Source: Sporosarcina aquimarina
GTDB lineage: Bacteria; Bacillota; Bacilli; Bacillales_A; Planococcaceae
Assembly (NCBI RefSeq): GCF_023715615.1
Contig: NZ_JAMBOM010000001.1
Location: forward strand, 434,001-498,000
DNA length: 64,000 nucleotides
Reading direction: 5' to 3'
Shown: positions 25,943-34,255 of the stretch, piece by piece
Position numbering within the stretch: the stretch's first letter is position 1
Layout of the letters: every line of letters starts with the position of its first letter
Notes under the pieces: model-generated
The model's input: only the letters and a program-made list of their open reading frames with translations
Databases searched by the model: none
What the model was told of the DNA's origin: nothing
Made by a program: the position numbers and the translations under genes

Positions 25943-26100
25943 GCTCAAATAATACAGAGTAACTAGTAAAAATTAATATTATATGGAACTATTTTTCAAT
26001 TTAATGAGTCGATAAGTATCAGACTATGTTACTATATTATGGAATAGGTTTTTAGTTTTTATCCCCACTGATATCTTGTGTGATTACGGAGGAAATGCGA

Positions 26101-27531
26101 ATGACAGACGAATTGTTGACGCCCATGCGTGAAAAGGCTTTAAAGTTAAGGGTGGAAGGTCGTTATAAAGAGTTAATTGAGCATTGTGATGTATTACTAG
26201 AAAAAGGATTAAAACAACAAGATCATAAAGCGGTACTGTGCGCGCATATTCATCATGCTTCCGCTTTCTATAGCATTGGTGCAATTGAAGAGGCATTTTT
26301 AAGTGTCGACGCACATTTACAACATTGTTCCCAATATGGAGATGAAAACGAACAACTGAACGGTATTAATATCCTTGTCATTTTGTATGACTATAATAAG
26401 GAGTATGAAAAAGCGAAAGAGGCGTTAAAACGAGGTATTGAATTGGGATCTCGTCTGAAACATTGGAACATGGTTAGTAATGCCTACAGTAATTATAGCC
26501 ATATTTGTGCGAGTGAGGAAGATTATGAAGGTGCTCTTGAAAATGGTCTGATCGGTCTTGAAATGGCAGAAAGGTATGTACCTGACATTCCAATCCTAAA
26601 ATTTCGTGTGAAGTTAAACATTGCGAATGCCTACGTGGGGCTCGGGGATTCAGAACATGCAGGACCGATGATTAAAGAGATGTTGGCAGACCCTATCTTG
26701 TCAACATATGTGCGAGAAAGAGCTCAGTGTTACGATTTGTATGGACGCTTTTTAGTGAAAACCAAAGAGTTTTCAAGTGCGCTCGAAGCATTTGATATTG
26801 CTAAAAATGAAGCATTGGAGATTAAAGATCTTCTTTTATTGAAGGAAATCCAAGAAAGACGCTGTGACTTATGTGAAATACTAGATGACCGGCAACTAGG
26901 ATTTGTCGTCCAGCAAGAATATATTAAGTTATTAAAGACGTTACAAGAACAGGAATTAGCGATGACTGCGCTGAAATTGGAAGTGAAACATAATGTTGCT
27001 TCTATTGAACGTAATGCAAAAGTAGATTATCTGACTCGCTTATTCAATCGTAGACATTTAGAAGAAGTCGCAGCGAATTGGCTGGCACAAGCCGCTGAGG
27101 CAGGTAGCTCTGTATCCTGTATTGCACTCGATCTCGATAATTTCAAGTCGATCAATGATATATATGGTCATTTGGCAGGTGATGAAGCATTGCGTAAAAT
27201 TTGTGCTATATGCCGAAACGTATTGTGGAGATCGGACTCAACGGAATTATTAGCACGATATGGGGGAGATGAACTGGTTTTCATCTTAAATGGGGAAACT
27301 TTGGACAACGCGAAGGACCGAGTCACAAAGCTTCTAGCTGAAATCCAGAAACTGAGAATCACTTTTAATGAAAAGCCCATACCTGTCACTGTGAGTATCG
27401 GCATGGCTGACAATGCAAACGGTTCGTACTCGAGGTTTGCAGATGTATTTTATCGTGCGGACCAAGCGTTATATCGATCAAAAGCGAATGGGAAAAATCA
27501 GATGTCTGCATTTGAAAGTTCTATGAGGTAG
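26101..27531 (+). CDS. TPR-repeat diguanylate cyclase (GGDEF) protein
   Basis: A 476-residue soluble protein. Residues 10-290 are alpha-helical TPR-like repeats; residues 300-330 form a linker coiled coil; residues 315-475 are a GGDEF domain with RYGGDEL as the signature. The usual inhibitory I-site RxxD is DSTE here, so product inhibition by c-di-GMP is probably absent. There are no membrane segments; TPRs may bind a protein or peptide partner. ATG 26101 is used because GGAGG at 26088-26092 is 8 bp upstream. Neighbouring genes give no hint of its target. Confidence 0.9.
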   Translation: MTDELLTPMREKALKLRVEGRYKELIEHCDVLLEKGLKQQDHKAVLCAHIHHASAFYSIGAIEEAFLSVDAHLQHCSQYGDENEQLNGINILVILYDYNKEYEKAKEALKRGIELGSRLKHWNMVSNAYSNYSHICASEEDYEGALENGLIGLEMAERYVPDIPILKFRVKLNIANAYVGLGDSEHAGPMIKEMLADPILSTYVRERAQCYDLYGRFLVKTKEFSSALEAFDIAKNEALEIKDLLLLKEIQERRCDLCEILDDRQLGFVVQQEYIKLLKTLQEQELAMTALKLEVKHNVASIERNAKVDYLTRLFNRRHLEEVAANWLAQAAEAGSSVSCIALDLDNFKSINDIYGHLAGDEALRKICAICRNVLWRSDSTELLARYGGDELVFILNGETLDNAKDRVTKLLAEIQKLRITFNEKPIPVTVSIGMADNANGSYSRFADVFYRADQALYRSKANGKNQMSAFESSMR

Positions 27532-27547
27532 TACTGTTAAATGTGGG

Positions 27548-27577
27548 AGCACCTTCTATTATGGAGGTGCTTTTTGC
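27548..27577 (+). terminator. Terminator after the GGDEF gene
   Basis: AGCACCTTC (27548-27556), TATTAT loop region, GGAGGTGCT (27563-27571), T-run. Confidence 0.9.
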
Positions 27578-27621
27578 ATTCTGAAGGCGGGAGAGAGGTG
27601 GGCATGTAACTAGCTGGAAAT

Positions 27622-27652
27622 CAAAAAACGCCTCGCCATTAGGGCGAAGCGT
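27622..27652 (-). terminator. Terminator of the catabolic cluster
   Basis: Minus-strand hairpin ACGCTTCGCC/GGCGAGGCGT (plus 27628-27652) followed by U6 (A-run at 27623-27628). It lies 10 bp after the CoA ligase stop. Confidence 0.9.
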
Positions 27653-27661
27653 CCAGAATCA

Positions 27662-29392
27662 TTAATTTTCAAGCTCCATCTTTTTTAAATGGATCTTCGA
27701 AATCTTGCCTGCTGCTGTCATTGGGAATTGTTCAAGGAATTCGAGTTCGCGCACTTTAGAGTAGTGGACGACGCGCTCGTTCGTATATGTCATCAGCTCA
27801 TCTACACTTAGTGTGGTGCCTGGTTTGACGATGACAAATGCTTTTGGAATTTCTCCAACACCTTCCGCGGGCTTCCCGATCACAATCGCATTTTGAACCG
27901 CAGGGTGGGAGACGATTACTTCTTCAATTCTACTTGGATAGACGTTATACCCATTATAGATAAGCATCTCTTTTTTACGATCCACAATCGCGAGGTAGCC
28001 GTCTTCATCGATAATTCCGATATCTCCAGTGTGAAGCCAGCCACCACGTAATGTGGAAGCAGTCTCCTCCGGTTTGTTGAAATAGCCTTTCATCACTTGA
28101 GGTCCATAAATACAAATTTCACCGCTCTCACCAGGTGGAAGCGCATCTACGCTCATCCCATCGAGGGAAACGACTTTAATCTCCGTATTATAGGTGGGTA
28201 GACCGACTGTTCCTATTTTATGGATGCCGCCTGCCAAGCAAACACTACCTGCTACTGATGCTGTCGCTTCTGTAAGACCATAACCTTCACCAACACGAGC
28301 ATTAGGAAACATTTCTTTCAGCAAGCCCATCTCTTTTTGAGATAGTGGGGCAGCTCCCGAACTGACGTTACGAATCGTTGAAAAATCGTACGAATCGATG
28401 CCTGGTAAGTTTAATAAGACATTCCACATTGCAGGTGCTCCATTAATAGAAGAAACTTTGTATTTCTCCATTAATTCCAAGAATTGAGTAGGTACAAAGC
28501 GATCAGGTAGTAGCGTTGTAACCCCTTGTGCCATCGGAGAAACAATCATTCCGATGCCTCCAGTAATGTGAAACAGGGGAGAGGGACTTAACCGGATTTC
28601 TTCCCCAAGGGGAATCAAATACTTTTTCTTGTAAGCCTCTGGATCTTGTTCCACCGCTACAAAACGAAGTGCGCCGTCTTCATCGACTACTGGCAAGGCC
28701 CCAGCTGTCCATGCCGCAATTTGTGTAATGTTGCTGACAAGGTTTGCATGCGTGATCATGACACCTTTTGGACTTCCAGTTGTACCACCCGTATAAGCGA
28801 TGTGCACTAAATCTTCCTGTGGATCGATGCCTGGATCGAATTCATCATCAGATGCAGCAGATTTTAATGCTGCAAAACTGTGCCAGCCGTCAAAGGAGGA
28901 CACATCAACGGGGGTCTCATTGGTATAAATTTCAGATTCACCAGTCATGATGACCTGCTGAACTCCTGTATCTGCTATAACTTCCGCTAGCGTACCCGCA
29001 ACAGATTCATGAGTGATGACCACTCGTGTTTCCGAATCATTCAGCTGATATGTTAAATCGCCTACTGGCAAATACGGATTTAGTGGCGAATACGCCGCTC
29101 CAGAAAGAATAATTCCATAGTAAGCAGCCACATATTGTGGGCAAGTCGGCAAATGAGTGGAGACTGTCATGCCTCGTCCTACTCCAAGTTCGCGAAGTGC
29201 ATTCGCAAATCGTTTAGCTTCAGTGTAAATCTGGTTATACGTAATACGTGTATCTCGATAGATATAAGCATCTTTCTCCCCGTATTGTTTCACGCTACCT
29301 TTTAATATGGCCCCTGCCGTGACGTTCGGAATGTCGAGTGTTTCTGGCAAATCTTGATCGTAGTTTTCTCTTTTCGAAAGTTTAACGTTCAT
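27662..29392 (-). CDS. Long-chain/aryl fatty-acid CoA ligase (AMP-dependent)
   Basis: A 576-residue ANL-superfamily acyl-CoA synthetase. The P-loop AYTGGTTGSPKGVM lies near residue 201, the A5-type motif EGYGLTEA near residue 345 and the terminal lysine motif GKISK near residue 564. It would activate a carboxylic acid to its CoA thioester with ATP. ATG 29392 is used because GGCGGTGG precedes it; an in-frame ATG at 29428 has no site. It is the last gene of the minus-strand cluster that includes aldehyde dehydrogenase and acyl-CoA dehydrogenases, so the acid may come from the ALDH product. Confidence 0.9.
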   Translation of the reverse strand: MNVKLSKRENYDQDLPETLDIPNVTAGAILKGSVKQYGEKDAYIYRDTRITYNQIYTEAKRFANALRELGVGRGMTVSTHLPTCPQYVAAYYGIILSGAAYSPLNPYLPVGDLTYQLNDSETRVVITHESVAGTLAEVIADTGVQQVIMTGESEIYTNETPVDVSSFDGWHSFAALKSAASDDEFDPGIDPQEDLVHIAYTGGTTGSPKGVMITHANLVSNITQIAAWTAGALPVVDEDGALRFVAVEQDPEAYKKKYLIPLGEEIRLSPSPLFHITGGIGMIVSPMAQGVTTLLPDRFVPTQFLELMEKYKVSSINGAPAMWNVLLNLPGIDSYDFSTIRNVSSGAAPLSQKEMGLLKEMFPNARVGEGYGLTEATASVAGSVCLAGGIHKIGTVGLPTYNTEIKVVSLDGMSVDALPPGESGEICIYGPQVMKGYFNKPEETASTLRGGWLHTGDIGIIDEDGYLAIVDRKKEMLIYNGYNVYPSRIEEVIVSHPAVQNAIVIGKPAEGVGEIPKAFVIVKPGTTLSVDELMTYTNERVVHYSKVRELEFLEQFPMTAAGKISKIHLKKMELEN

Positions 29393-29485
29393 TTGACCAC
29401 CGCCTTCTCGAAATATGTTCCAATCCATGAATCGAGCGAAGTTTGTAGTGTCTCGGCAGATAATGAAACCAACCGAGACGCTGGA

Positions 29486-30964
29486 TTACAATTCAATTAC
29501 ACATGCTTTTTCGCGAGAATAGTCCTCAATTGAGTCAGTTCCGAATCCACTGCTCTTAACGCCACCAAATGGAAGATCCACTCCAACTCGAGCATACGTG
29601 TTTACCCACACATTTCCTGCTTCAAGTGATGCAACCATACGATGCGCGCGACTTAGATCCTTCGTCCAAACGCCTGCAGCGAGGCCGAATTCAGTTCCAT
29701 TAGCTAGCGCAATTGCTTCCTCCTCAGTATCGAACGGAATCATAATTGAAACAGGGCCAAAAATTTCTTCCTGACAAACTCTTAGTGTATTGGACTCTGA
29801 TTTAAGAAGAGTAGGTTCGATCCAATATCCATTCGCTAAATCGCTTCGATCTGGAATAAGTTCAGATCCACCGGAGCGTCCACCGTATACGAGTTCTGCA
29901 CCTTCATCCAAGCCTAGTTGGATATAGGAACGTATTTTTTCGTACTGCGATTTATTTGCGATAGGGCCGGTAGTTGTTGTTGGATCCATCGTCGGTCCAA
30001 ACTGTTTCAACTCTGGATTCTGAAGATAATTTTTAATCCCTTCAGCTACTCTATCGAGAATTGACCGATGAACGAGTAGACGTGAACTTCCAACGCAAAG
30101 TTGACCAGAGTTTCCGGTGAAAATACTATATGAACTAATAGCCTCAACTGCTTTTTCAATATTGGCATCCTCAAATAGGATATTTGCAGATTTTCCACCA
30201 AGTTCAAGAATTAATGGCTTTGGCTTACCAGCCGTTGCTTTTGCAATTGAGGTAGCAGTGCCGCCTGAACCTGTTAAACTCACTTTACCAACAGCAGGGT
30301 GTTCGACGAGAGTGTCTCCAATTTCAGAGCCAGGTCCACAAATGACGTTGAGAACGCCTTTAGGGAAAACATCCTTCAATAGGTTAGCGAGATGTAGAGA
30401 AGAGACCGCTGATTGTTCGGATGGTTTGATGACTACTGTGTTTCCCGCAGCAAGTGCATACGCCGCTTTAATTGAAAATGTAAACAAAGGTGCGTTCCAT
30501 GGTGTAATTCCAACAACTACGCCATAAGGTTCACGTAATGTGTACCCAAGACTTGTTGGACTCATAGGAACGGTTTGACCTCGATTCGCTTCTGAAGCCT
30601 TACCTGCTGCATCTAGCCAAACTTGCTGCAAGACAGGAATTAGTCCATATGTTGTTTCTCGGATTACCCAGCCATTGTCTTGTGTTTCAAGAGCAGCGAG
30701 CTCGCCGCCATTCGCGGAAATGATTTCAGCAGCGTCACGCAAGCACGCAGCACGTTCCCCGGCAGATAAGGCTTTCCACGCAGGAAATGCTTTCTGTGCC
30801 GCCTCAATTGCAGTCACTGCATCTTCCTTAGAGCTTTTCGGAACTCGTGCCCATGCTTTACCGGTCGAGGGGTCAATACTATCTGTAAGTGCACCACCTG
30901 TTGCTGCACGTAATTTTCCACCAATCAAGTTTTGGTACTCTTTCAAGTCTGTTGACACTGCCAT
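29486..30964 (-). CDS. NAD(P)-dependent aldehyde dehydrogenase
   Basis: A 492-residue ALDH. The motif LELGGKSANILFEDAN holds the catalytic glutamate and GNSGQLCVGSSRLLV holds the nucleophilic cysteine; TPWNAPLF and IKPSEQS match the coenzyme fold. It should oxidise an aldehyde to the acid used by the neighbouring CoA ligase. AGGAGG is 9 bp from ATG 30964 and 3 bp from ATG 30970, so the shorter start is preferred. Between this gene and the upstream acyl-CoA dehydrogenase lies a Family A repeat. Confidence 0.92.
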   Translation of the reverse strand: MAVSTDLKEYQNLIGGKLRAATGGALTDSIDPSTGKAWARVPKSSKEDAVTAIEAAQKAFPAWKALSAGERAACLRDAAEIISANGGELAALETQDNGWVIRETTYGLIPVLQQVWLDAAGKASEANRGQTVPMSPTSLGYTLREPYGVVVGITPWNAPLFTFSIKAAYALAAGNTVVIKPSEQSAVSSLHLANLLKDVFPKGVLNVICGPGSEIGDTLVEHPAVGKVSLTGSGGTATSIAKATAGKPKPLILELGGKSANILFEDANIEKAVEAISSYSIFTGNSGQLCVGSSRLLVHRSILDRVAEGIKNYLQNPELKQFGPTMDPTTTTGPIANKSQYEKIRSYIQLGLDEGAELVYGGRSGGSELIPDRSDLANGYWIEPTLLKSESNTLRVCQEEIFGPVSIMIPFDTEEEAIALANGTEFGLAAGVWTKDLSRAHRMVASLEAGNVWVNTYARVGVDLPFGGVKSSGFGTDSIEDYSREKACVIEL

Positions 30965-31018
30965 ATTCATTCTCCTCCTTATTTTCGTTTTATCCCTTAA
31001 TGGAAAGTATTAGTGAAT

Positions 31019-31183
31019 TGTGGAATGTGCTCATAAATTGCGATATTTGCTCATAACTCAAGGAATATGCTCATAAATTGGAATAAGTGATCATAAACTC
31101 TAGAAAGTGCTCATAAACCGCAAAAAGTGATCATAAACTCTAGAAAGTGCTCATAAACTTCAAAATGTGCTCATAACACATTA
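31019..31183. repeat. Family A phased repeat (8 copies at 20 bp)
   Basis: The word TCATAA occurs at 31031, 31051, 31071, 31091, 31111, 31131, 31151 and 31171, exactly 20 bp apart, as GCTCATAA or GATCATAA. It splits two genes of one catabolic cluster. Confidence 0.93.
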
Positions 31184-31220
31184 AGCAAAACCCATATCTA
31201 GTCATTCACAAACTGTAAAA

Positions 31221-32369
31221 TCAAGAAACTGGTACGGCGTCACGTTTCGCAGGTGTTGAATGCCAACCGAGTGATCGTGCGGTTGCTCTCCTGGAATCGC
31301 GAACAGAACCCAAATAGGAGTCGTAATATCGAGCGCGTTTTAAATAGAGATGCACGTCAAGTTCTTCAGTGAACCCAATGCCACCATGGATTTGAATTGA
31401 ATCTGCCGCCGCTTTGATAAACGCTTTGGAGATGAACGAACGAGCGCTATGCACAGCCGCAGATTTGTCCTCAGCATTTGTTTCAACAGCCCAAGCTGCA
31501 TAGTAGGAGAGGGAACGTGCCGTCTCCAAATCAAGCTTCATGTTGACGATACCGTGCTTAATCGCTTGAAATCGTCCGATTGGCTGATTAAACTGCACAC
31601 GAATCTTGGCATATTCTGCTGTCATTTTGACAAGCTCATCCATTCCACCAACCATGCTAGAACAAAGCGCTGCGTTAAAATGTAGTAAGCCTTCTTTCAA
31701 CATGTCAGTAGCACGACCCGGTTCACCAAGCAGCTCACCAGGTGTTTGTTTCAATGTGATTTCAGCTAGCTGCTGGGTTTCATCAAGGACAGAAAGCATC
31801 CGGGATGACGCTATATCACTCGCTTTTACGAGGAATAATGACTTGCCTTCAGCAGTCTGTGCACCCGTAATGTACGTATCAGGATTGCCTATCACAGGGA
31901 CCAGAGTTTTAGTGCCTGTCAGTGCATAGCCGCATTCCGTTTTAGCTGCAATACAGCTGAACGAGTTCGGGAACAAACTCCCATCCTTTTCATACCACGC
32001 GATGGAGATAGAGCTTTCTCCGGCAGCAACTTTCGGAAGGCGAGCTGCCTTTTGTGCAGTCGTGCCGAACGACTCGAGTAAAGGAACTGCGAGTGCCAGT
32101 GTCTCAAGTTGAAGTCCAGGTAACAAGACTCTTCCGGTTTCTTCGAAAACTGGAACAAGATCGAGTGCACCAAGACCAAGACCATCTACTTCTTCAGATA
32201 TGGGGATTGCGGTTACCCCCATTTCAGCAAGCCCAGATGTAGCATTAGCAACAACATCCAATTTGCCACTAATGACGGAACGTGCGATTTCCGTTCGGTC
32301 AAGATCATTCATATATTTACGAATCGCTGTACGAAACAGCTCTTGTTCTTCGCTTAATGCAAAATCCAT
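31221..32369 (-). CDS. Acyl-CoA dehydrogenase subunit, likely without the catalytic glutamate
   Basis: A 382-residue ACAD-fold protein. The C-terminal half has the FAD/CoA features RVQFNQPIGRFQAIKH and QIHGGIGFTEELDVHLYLKR. The N-terminal half lacks the usual YxxTEPxxGSD FAD-binding motif. At the two places where ACADs carry the catalytic base it has LHFNAAL (LCAD/IVD position) and YYDSYLG (MCAD position), with no glutamate. This is the pattern of the non-catalytic partner in alpha2beta2 ACADs. The start is ATG 32369 behind GAGGTG. It follows the partner ACAD by 22 bp. Confidence 0.9.
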   Translation of the reverse strand: MDFALSEEQELFRTAIRKYMNDLDRTEIARSVISGKLDVVANATSGLAEMGVTAIPISEEVDGLGLGALDLVPVFEETGRVLLPGLQLETLALAVPLLESFGTTAQKAARLPKVAAGESSISIAWYEKDGSLFPNSFSCIAAKTECGYALTGTKTLVPVIGNPDTYITGAQTAEGKSLFLVKASDIASSRMLSVLDETQQLAEITLKQTPGELLGEPGRATDMLKEGLLHFNAALCSSMVGGMDELVKMTAEYAKIRVQFNQPIGRFQAIKHGIVNMKLDLETARSLSYYAAWAVETNAEDKSAAVHSARSFISKAFIKAAADSIQIHGGIGFTEELDVHLYLKRARYYDSYLGSVRDSRRATARSLGWHSTPAKRDAVPVS

Positions 32370-32391
32370 AGTAGTCACCTCACCTTTTCCG

Positions 32392-33585
32392 TTATCGTCC
32401 TAAGTCTTTCGGGAGTCCGAGGATGCGTTCACCGATTGTATTGCGCTGAACTTCGCTCGTCCCTCCGCCGATTGTTGCCCCGAATGATGCGAGATATTGA
32501 CTTTGCATCTCTCCGTCAAATGTGGAATCATCGTTCGTTAACACGCCAGGATGGCCTTGAATCGACATTGCGAAGTCGAAGAGTTCTTTCGTCAACTCAC
32601 TAACAAGTAATTTATCGAGCGAACTTTCAGGACCTGGACGACCATTTTTGAGTGTATGTGTAATATTCCGATAGTAATTCAGCTTGGCGCCATTAATGCG
32701 CGCATACAAATCGGCAAGTCCGTCTTCAACAAAAGGATCGTCGATTAGAAGACAGCCGTTTACGCGAACGGTTTTCGCCATTTCAATAACTTGTTCGAAT
32801 TGTTGTTCAAGCGTAAACACTTGCGCCGCAATACCTGAACGTTCGTGAAGCATGAGCGCAATGAGGACAGCCCAGCCTTTGCCTTCTTCACCGACAATAT
32901 CCTCGTCCGTCCCAATGGCATCGGTTAAATAGACTTCATTGAATTCTTGATGCCCATCCATTTGAACAATCGGACGCGTTTCGACGCCTTCTTGGTCCAT
33001 ATCGAGAAGGAACACCGTAATGCCTTCGTGTTTCTTTTCCGATTGGCTCGTTTTCGTTAAAAGGAAACAACGGTCTGCCAGATGTGCAAAACTGGTCCAA
33101 ACCTTTTGTCCGTTAATGACCCATTTACCATCTTTTTTGACAGCTGTAGTCTGAAGGGCGGTAAGGTCAGATCCGGCTCCCGGTTCCGAATATCCTTGGC
33201 TCCATACTTGTTCACCGGTTAGGATTTTTTCGATGAATTCCTCTTTTTGCGCATCGGTTCCCATTTGCATGAGCGTCGGTGCGACCATGTGAATGCCGAT
33301 GTAGTTTACAAGGGGAGGGGACTGGACGCGTACCATTTCTTGGTGATAAATAATTTCTTCCATGAGCGTCGCATCACGCCCACCGTATTCTTTCGGCCAG
33401 GAAATCGCTGCCCATCCACCTTCATATAACGTCCTCTGCCAGTCGCGTAGAAATTTTGAGTAGTGTTCATTGTCTTCAGGAAGTTTTCGCTCACCTTGCA
33501 GCCAACCTTTTGGCAAATTCACTTCAAGCCAGCCACGCAGTTCTCCACGAAACTTCTCCTCTTTTTCCGTAAATGTAAAATCCAT
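32392..33585 (-). CDS. Acyl-CoA dehydrogenase, catalytic subunit of a probable heteromer
   Basis: A 397-residue ACAD. It has the FAD-binding motif GYSEPGAGSDLTALQT near residue 133 and NGQKVWTSFAHLADRC near residue 157. LMLHERSGIA near residue 245 has a glutamate at the LCAD/IVD catalytic position. The C-terminal part lacks the RxQFxxPI...FQ motif but ends with GGGTSEVQRNTIGERILGLP. The two ACADs thus look complementary. Steroid-type heteromeric ACADs (FadE26-27, FadE28-29 of Mycobacterium) show this complementarity. AAAGGGTG precedes ATG 33585. Confidence 0.9.
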   Translation of the reverse strand: MDFTFTEKEEKFRGELRGWLEVNLPKGWLQGERKLPEDNEHYSKFLRDWQRTLYEGGWAAISWPKEYGGRDATLMEEIIYHQEMVRVQSPPLVNYIGIHMVAPTLMQMGTDAQKEEFIEKILTGEQVWSQGYSEPGAGSDLTALQTTAVKKDGKWVINGQKVWTSFAHLADRCFLLTKTSQSEKKHEGITVFLLDMDQEGVETRPIVQMDGHQEFNEVYLTDAIGTDEDIVGEEGKGWAVLIALMLHERSGIAAQVFTLEQQFEQVIEMAKTVRVNGCLLIDDPFVEDGLADLYARINGAKLNYYRNITHTLKNGRPGPESSLDKLLVSELTKELFDFAMSIQGHPGVLTNDDSTFDGEMQSQYLASFGATIGGGTSEVQRNTIGERILGLPKDLGR

Positions 33586-33686
33586 CGAGACACACCCTTT
33601 CTAATCTCTTTCACTTTCTCTTTTTCTTTTCCTTCTTTATATAAAAGTAGATAGTTTTGCTAACCAGATATGTTGATTGAAGTGGC

Positions 33687-33784
33687 GGGTGGCGACTCCG
33701 GAGGGATCAGCGTAGATCGAAGACCCTGGACTGAGCAAAGCGAGGGAAGCGGCTGAGATCAAGCCCCTCGGAAAGCGTCCACCC
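33687..33784. repeat. REP-like structured intergenic element, single copy
   Basis: A GC-rich 98-bp stretch bounded by GGGTGG (33687-33692) and CCACCC (33779-33784), with internal ACTCCGGAGGG and CCCCTCGGAAAGCG. It resembles a dispersed element common in Bacillaceae intergenic regions (GGTGGCGACTCC...GGAAAGCG...CC form); recognition is from memory. It lies between the ACAD and DUF35 genes. The remainder of the gap (33586-33686) is a pyrimidine-rich tract and unremarkable sequence. Confidence 0.7.
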
Positions 33785-33807
33785 ATAACGTAAATCAACC
33801 CCGTCAA

Positions 33808-34242
33808 CTACCCCCGGTTCAACACCCACTGCGGCAACGCGCGGTCATCCGTAACATCCACCCACGTCATCTTCAATGGCATTCCAATCTCAACAACTTC
33901 CGGATCACACTCAATAATATTCGCCATAATCTTCACATCAGGCGCAGCATCCAGTGCAGCCACCGTGATTACTGTTGGCAACTCATACTGGAACCCCGGT
34001 AAAAATGGTCGATACGAAACGATATAGGAATACACCGTCGCCGAAATATCCGAACCCAACAACTCCCACTCTGTCTCCGGACTTCCACAAGTCGGACAAG
34101 CCGGGCCAGGGGGATGAATGAATGTGCGACACGCTGCACACTTTTGTAATTTAAGTTCATGTCGATCCGCGGCATCCCAATACTCGTGATTATCTGGGGT
34201 CTTCAACGGAATCGGCTTTTCATATGCAGTCTGTTTAGTCAT
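33808..34242 (-). CDS. DUF35 / OB-fold zinc-ribbon protein, acyl-CoA-associated
   Basis: A 144-residue protein: an N-terminal rubredoxin-like zinc ribbon with CAAC at residues 35-38 and CPTC at 49-52, then an OB-fold (about residues 60-140; ATVYSYIVSYRPFLPGFQYE). DUF35 proteins partner thiolase-fold enzymes, either archaeal thiolase/HMG-CoA synthase or the steroid aldolase Ltp2 (with ChsH2). It starts at ATG 34242 and lies 13 bp after the thiolase-fold gene, so the two likely form a complex. AAAGGAGG precedes the start. Confidence 0.88.
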   Translation of the reverse strand: MTKQTAYEKPIPLKTPDNHEYWDAADRHELKLQKCAACRTFIHPPGPACPTCGSPETEWELLGSDISATVYSYIVSYRPFLPGFQYELPTVITVAALDAAPDVKIMANIIECDPEVVEIGMPLKMTWVDVTDDRALPQWVLNRG

Positions 34243-34255
34243 CAAGACGCCTCCT

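Noticed and set aside
29393..29428. Upstream ATG of the CoA ligase
   Set aside because: No ribosome binding site before it, whereas ATG 29392 has one.
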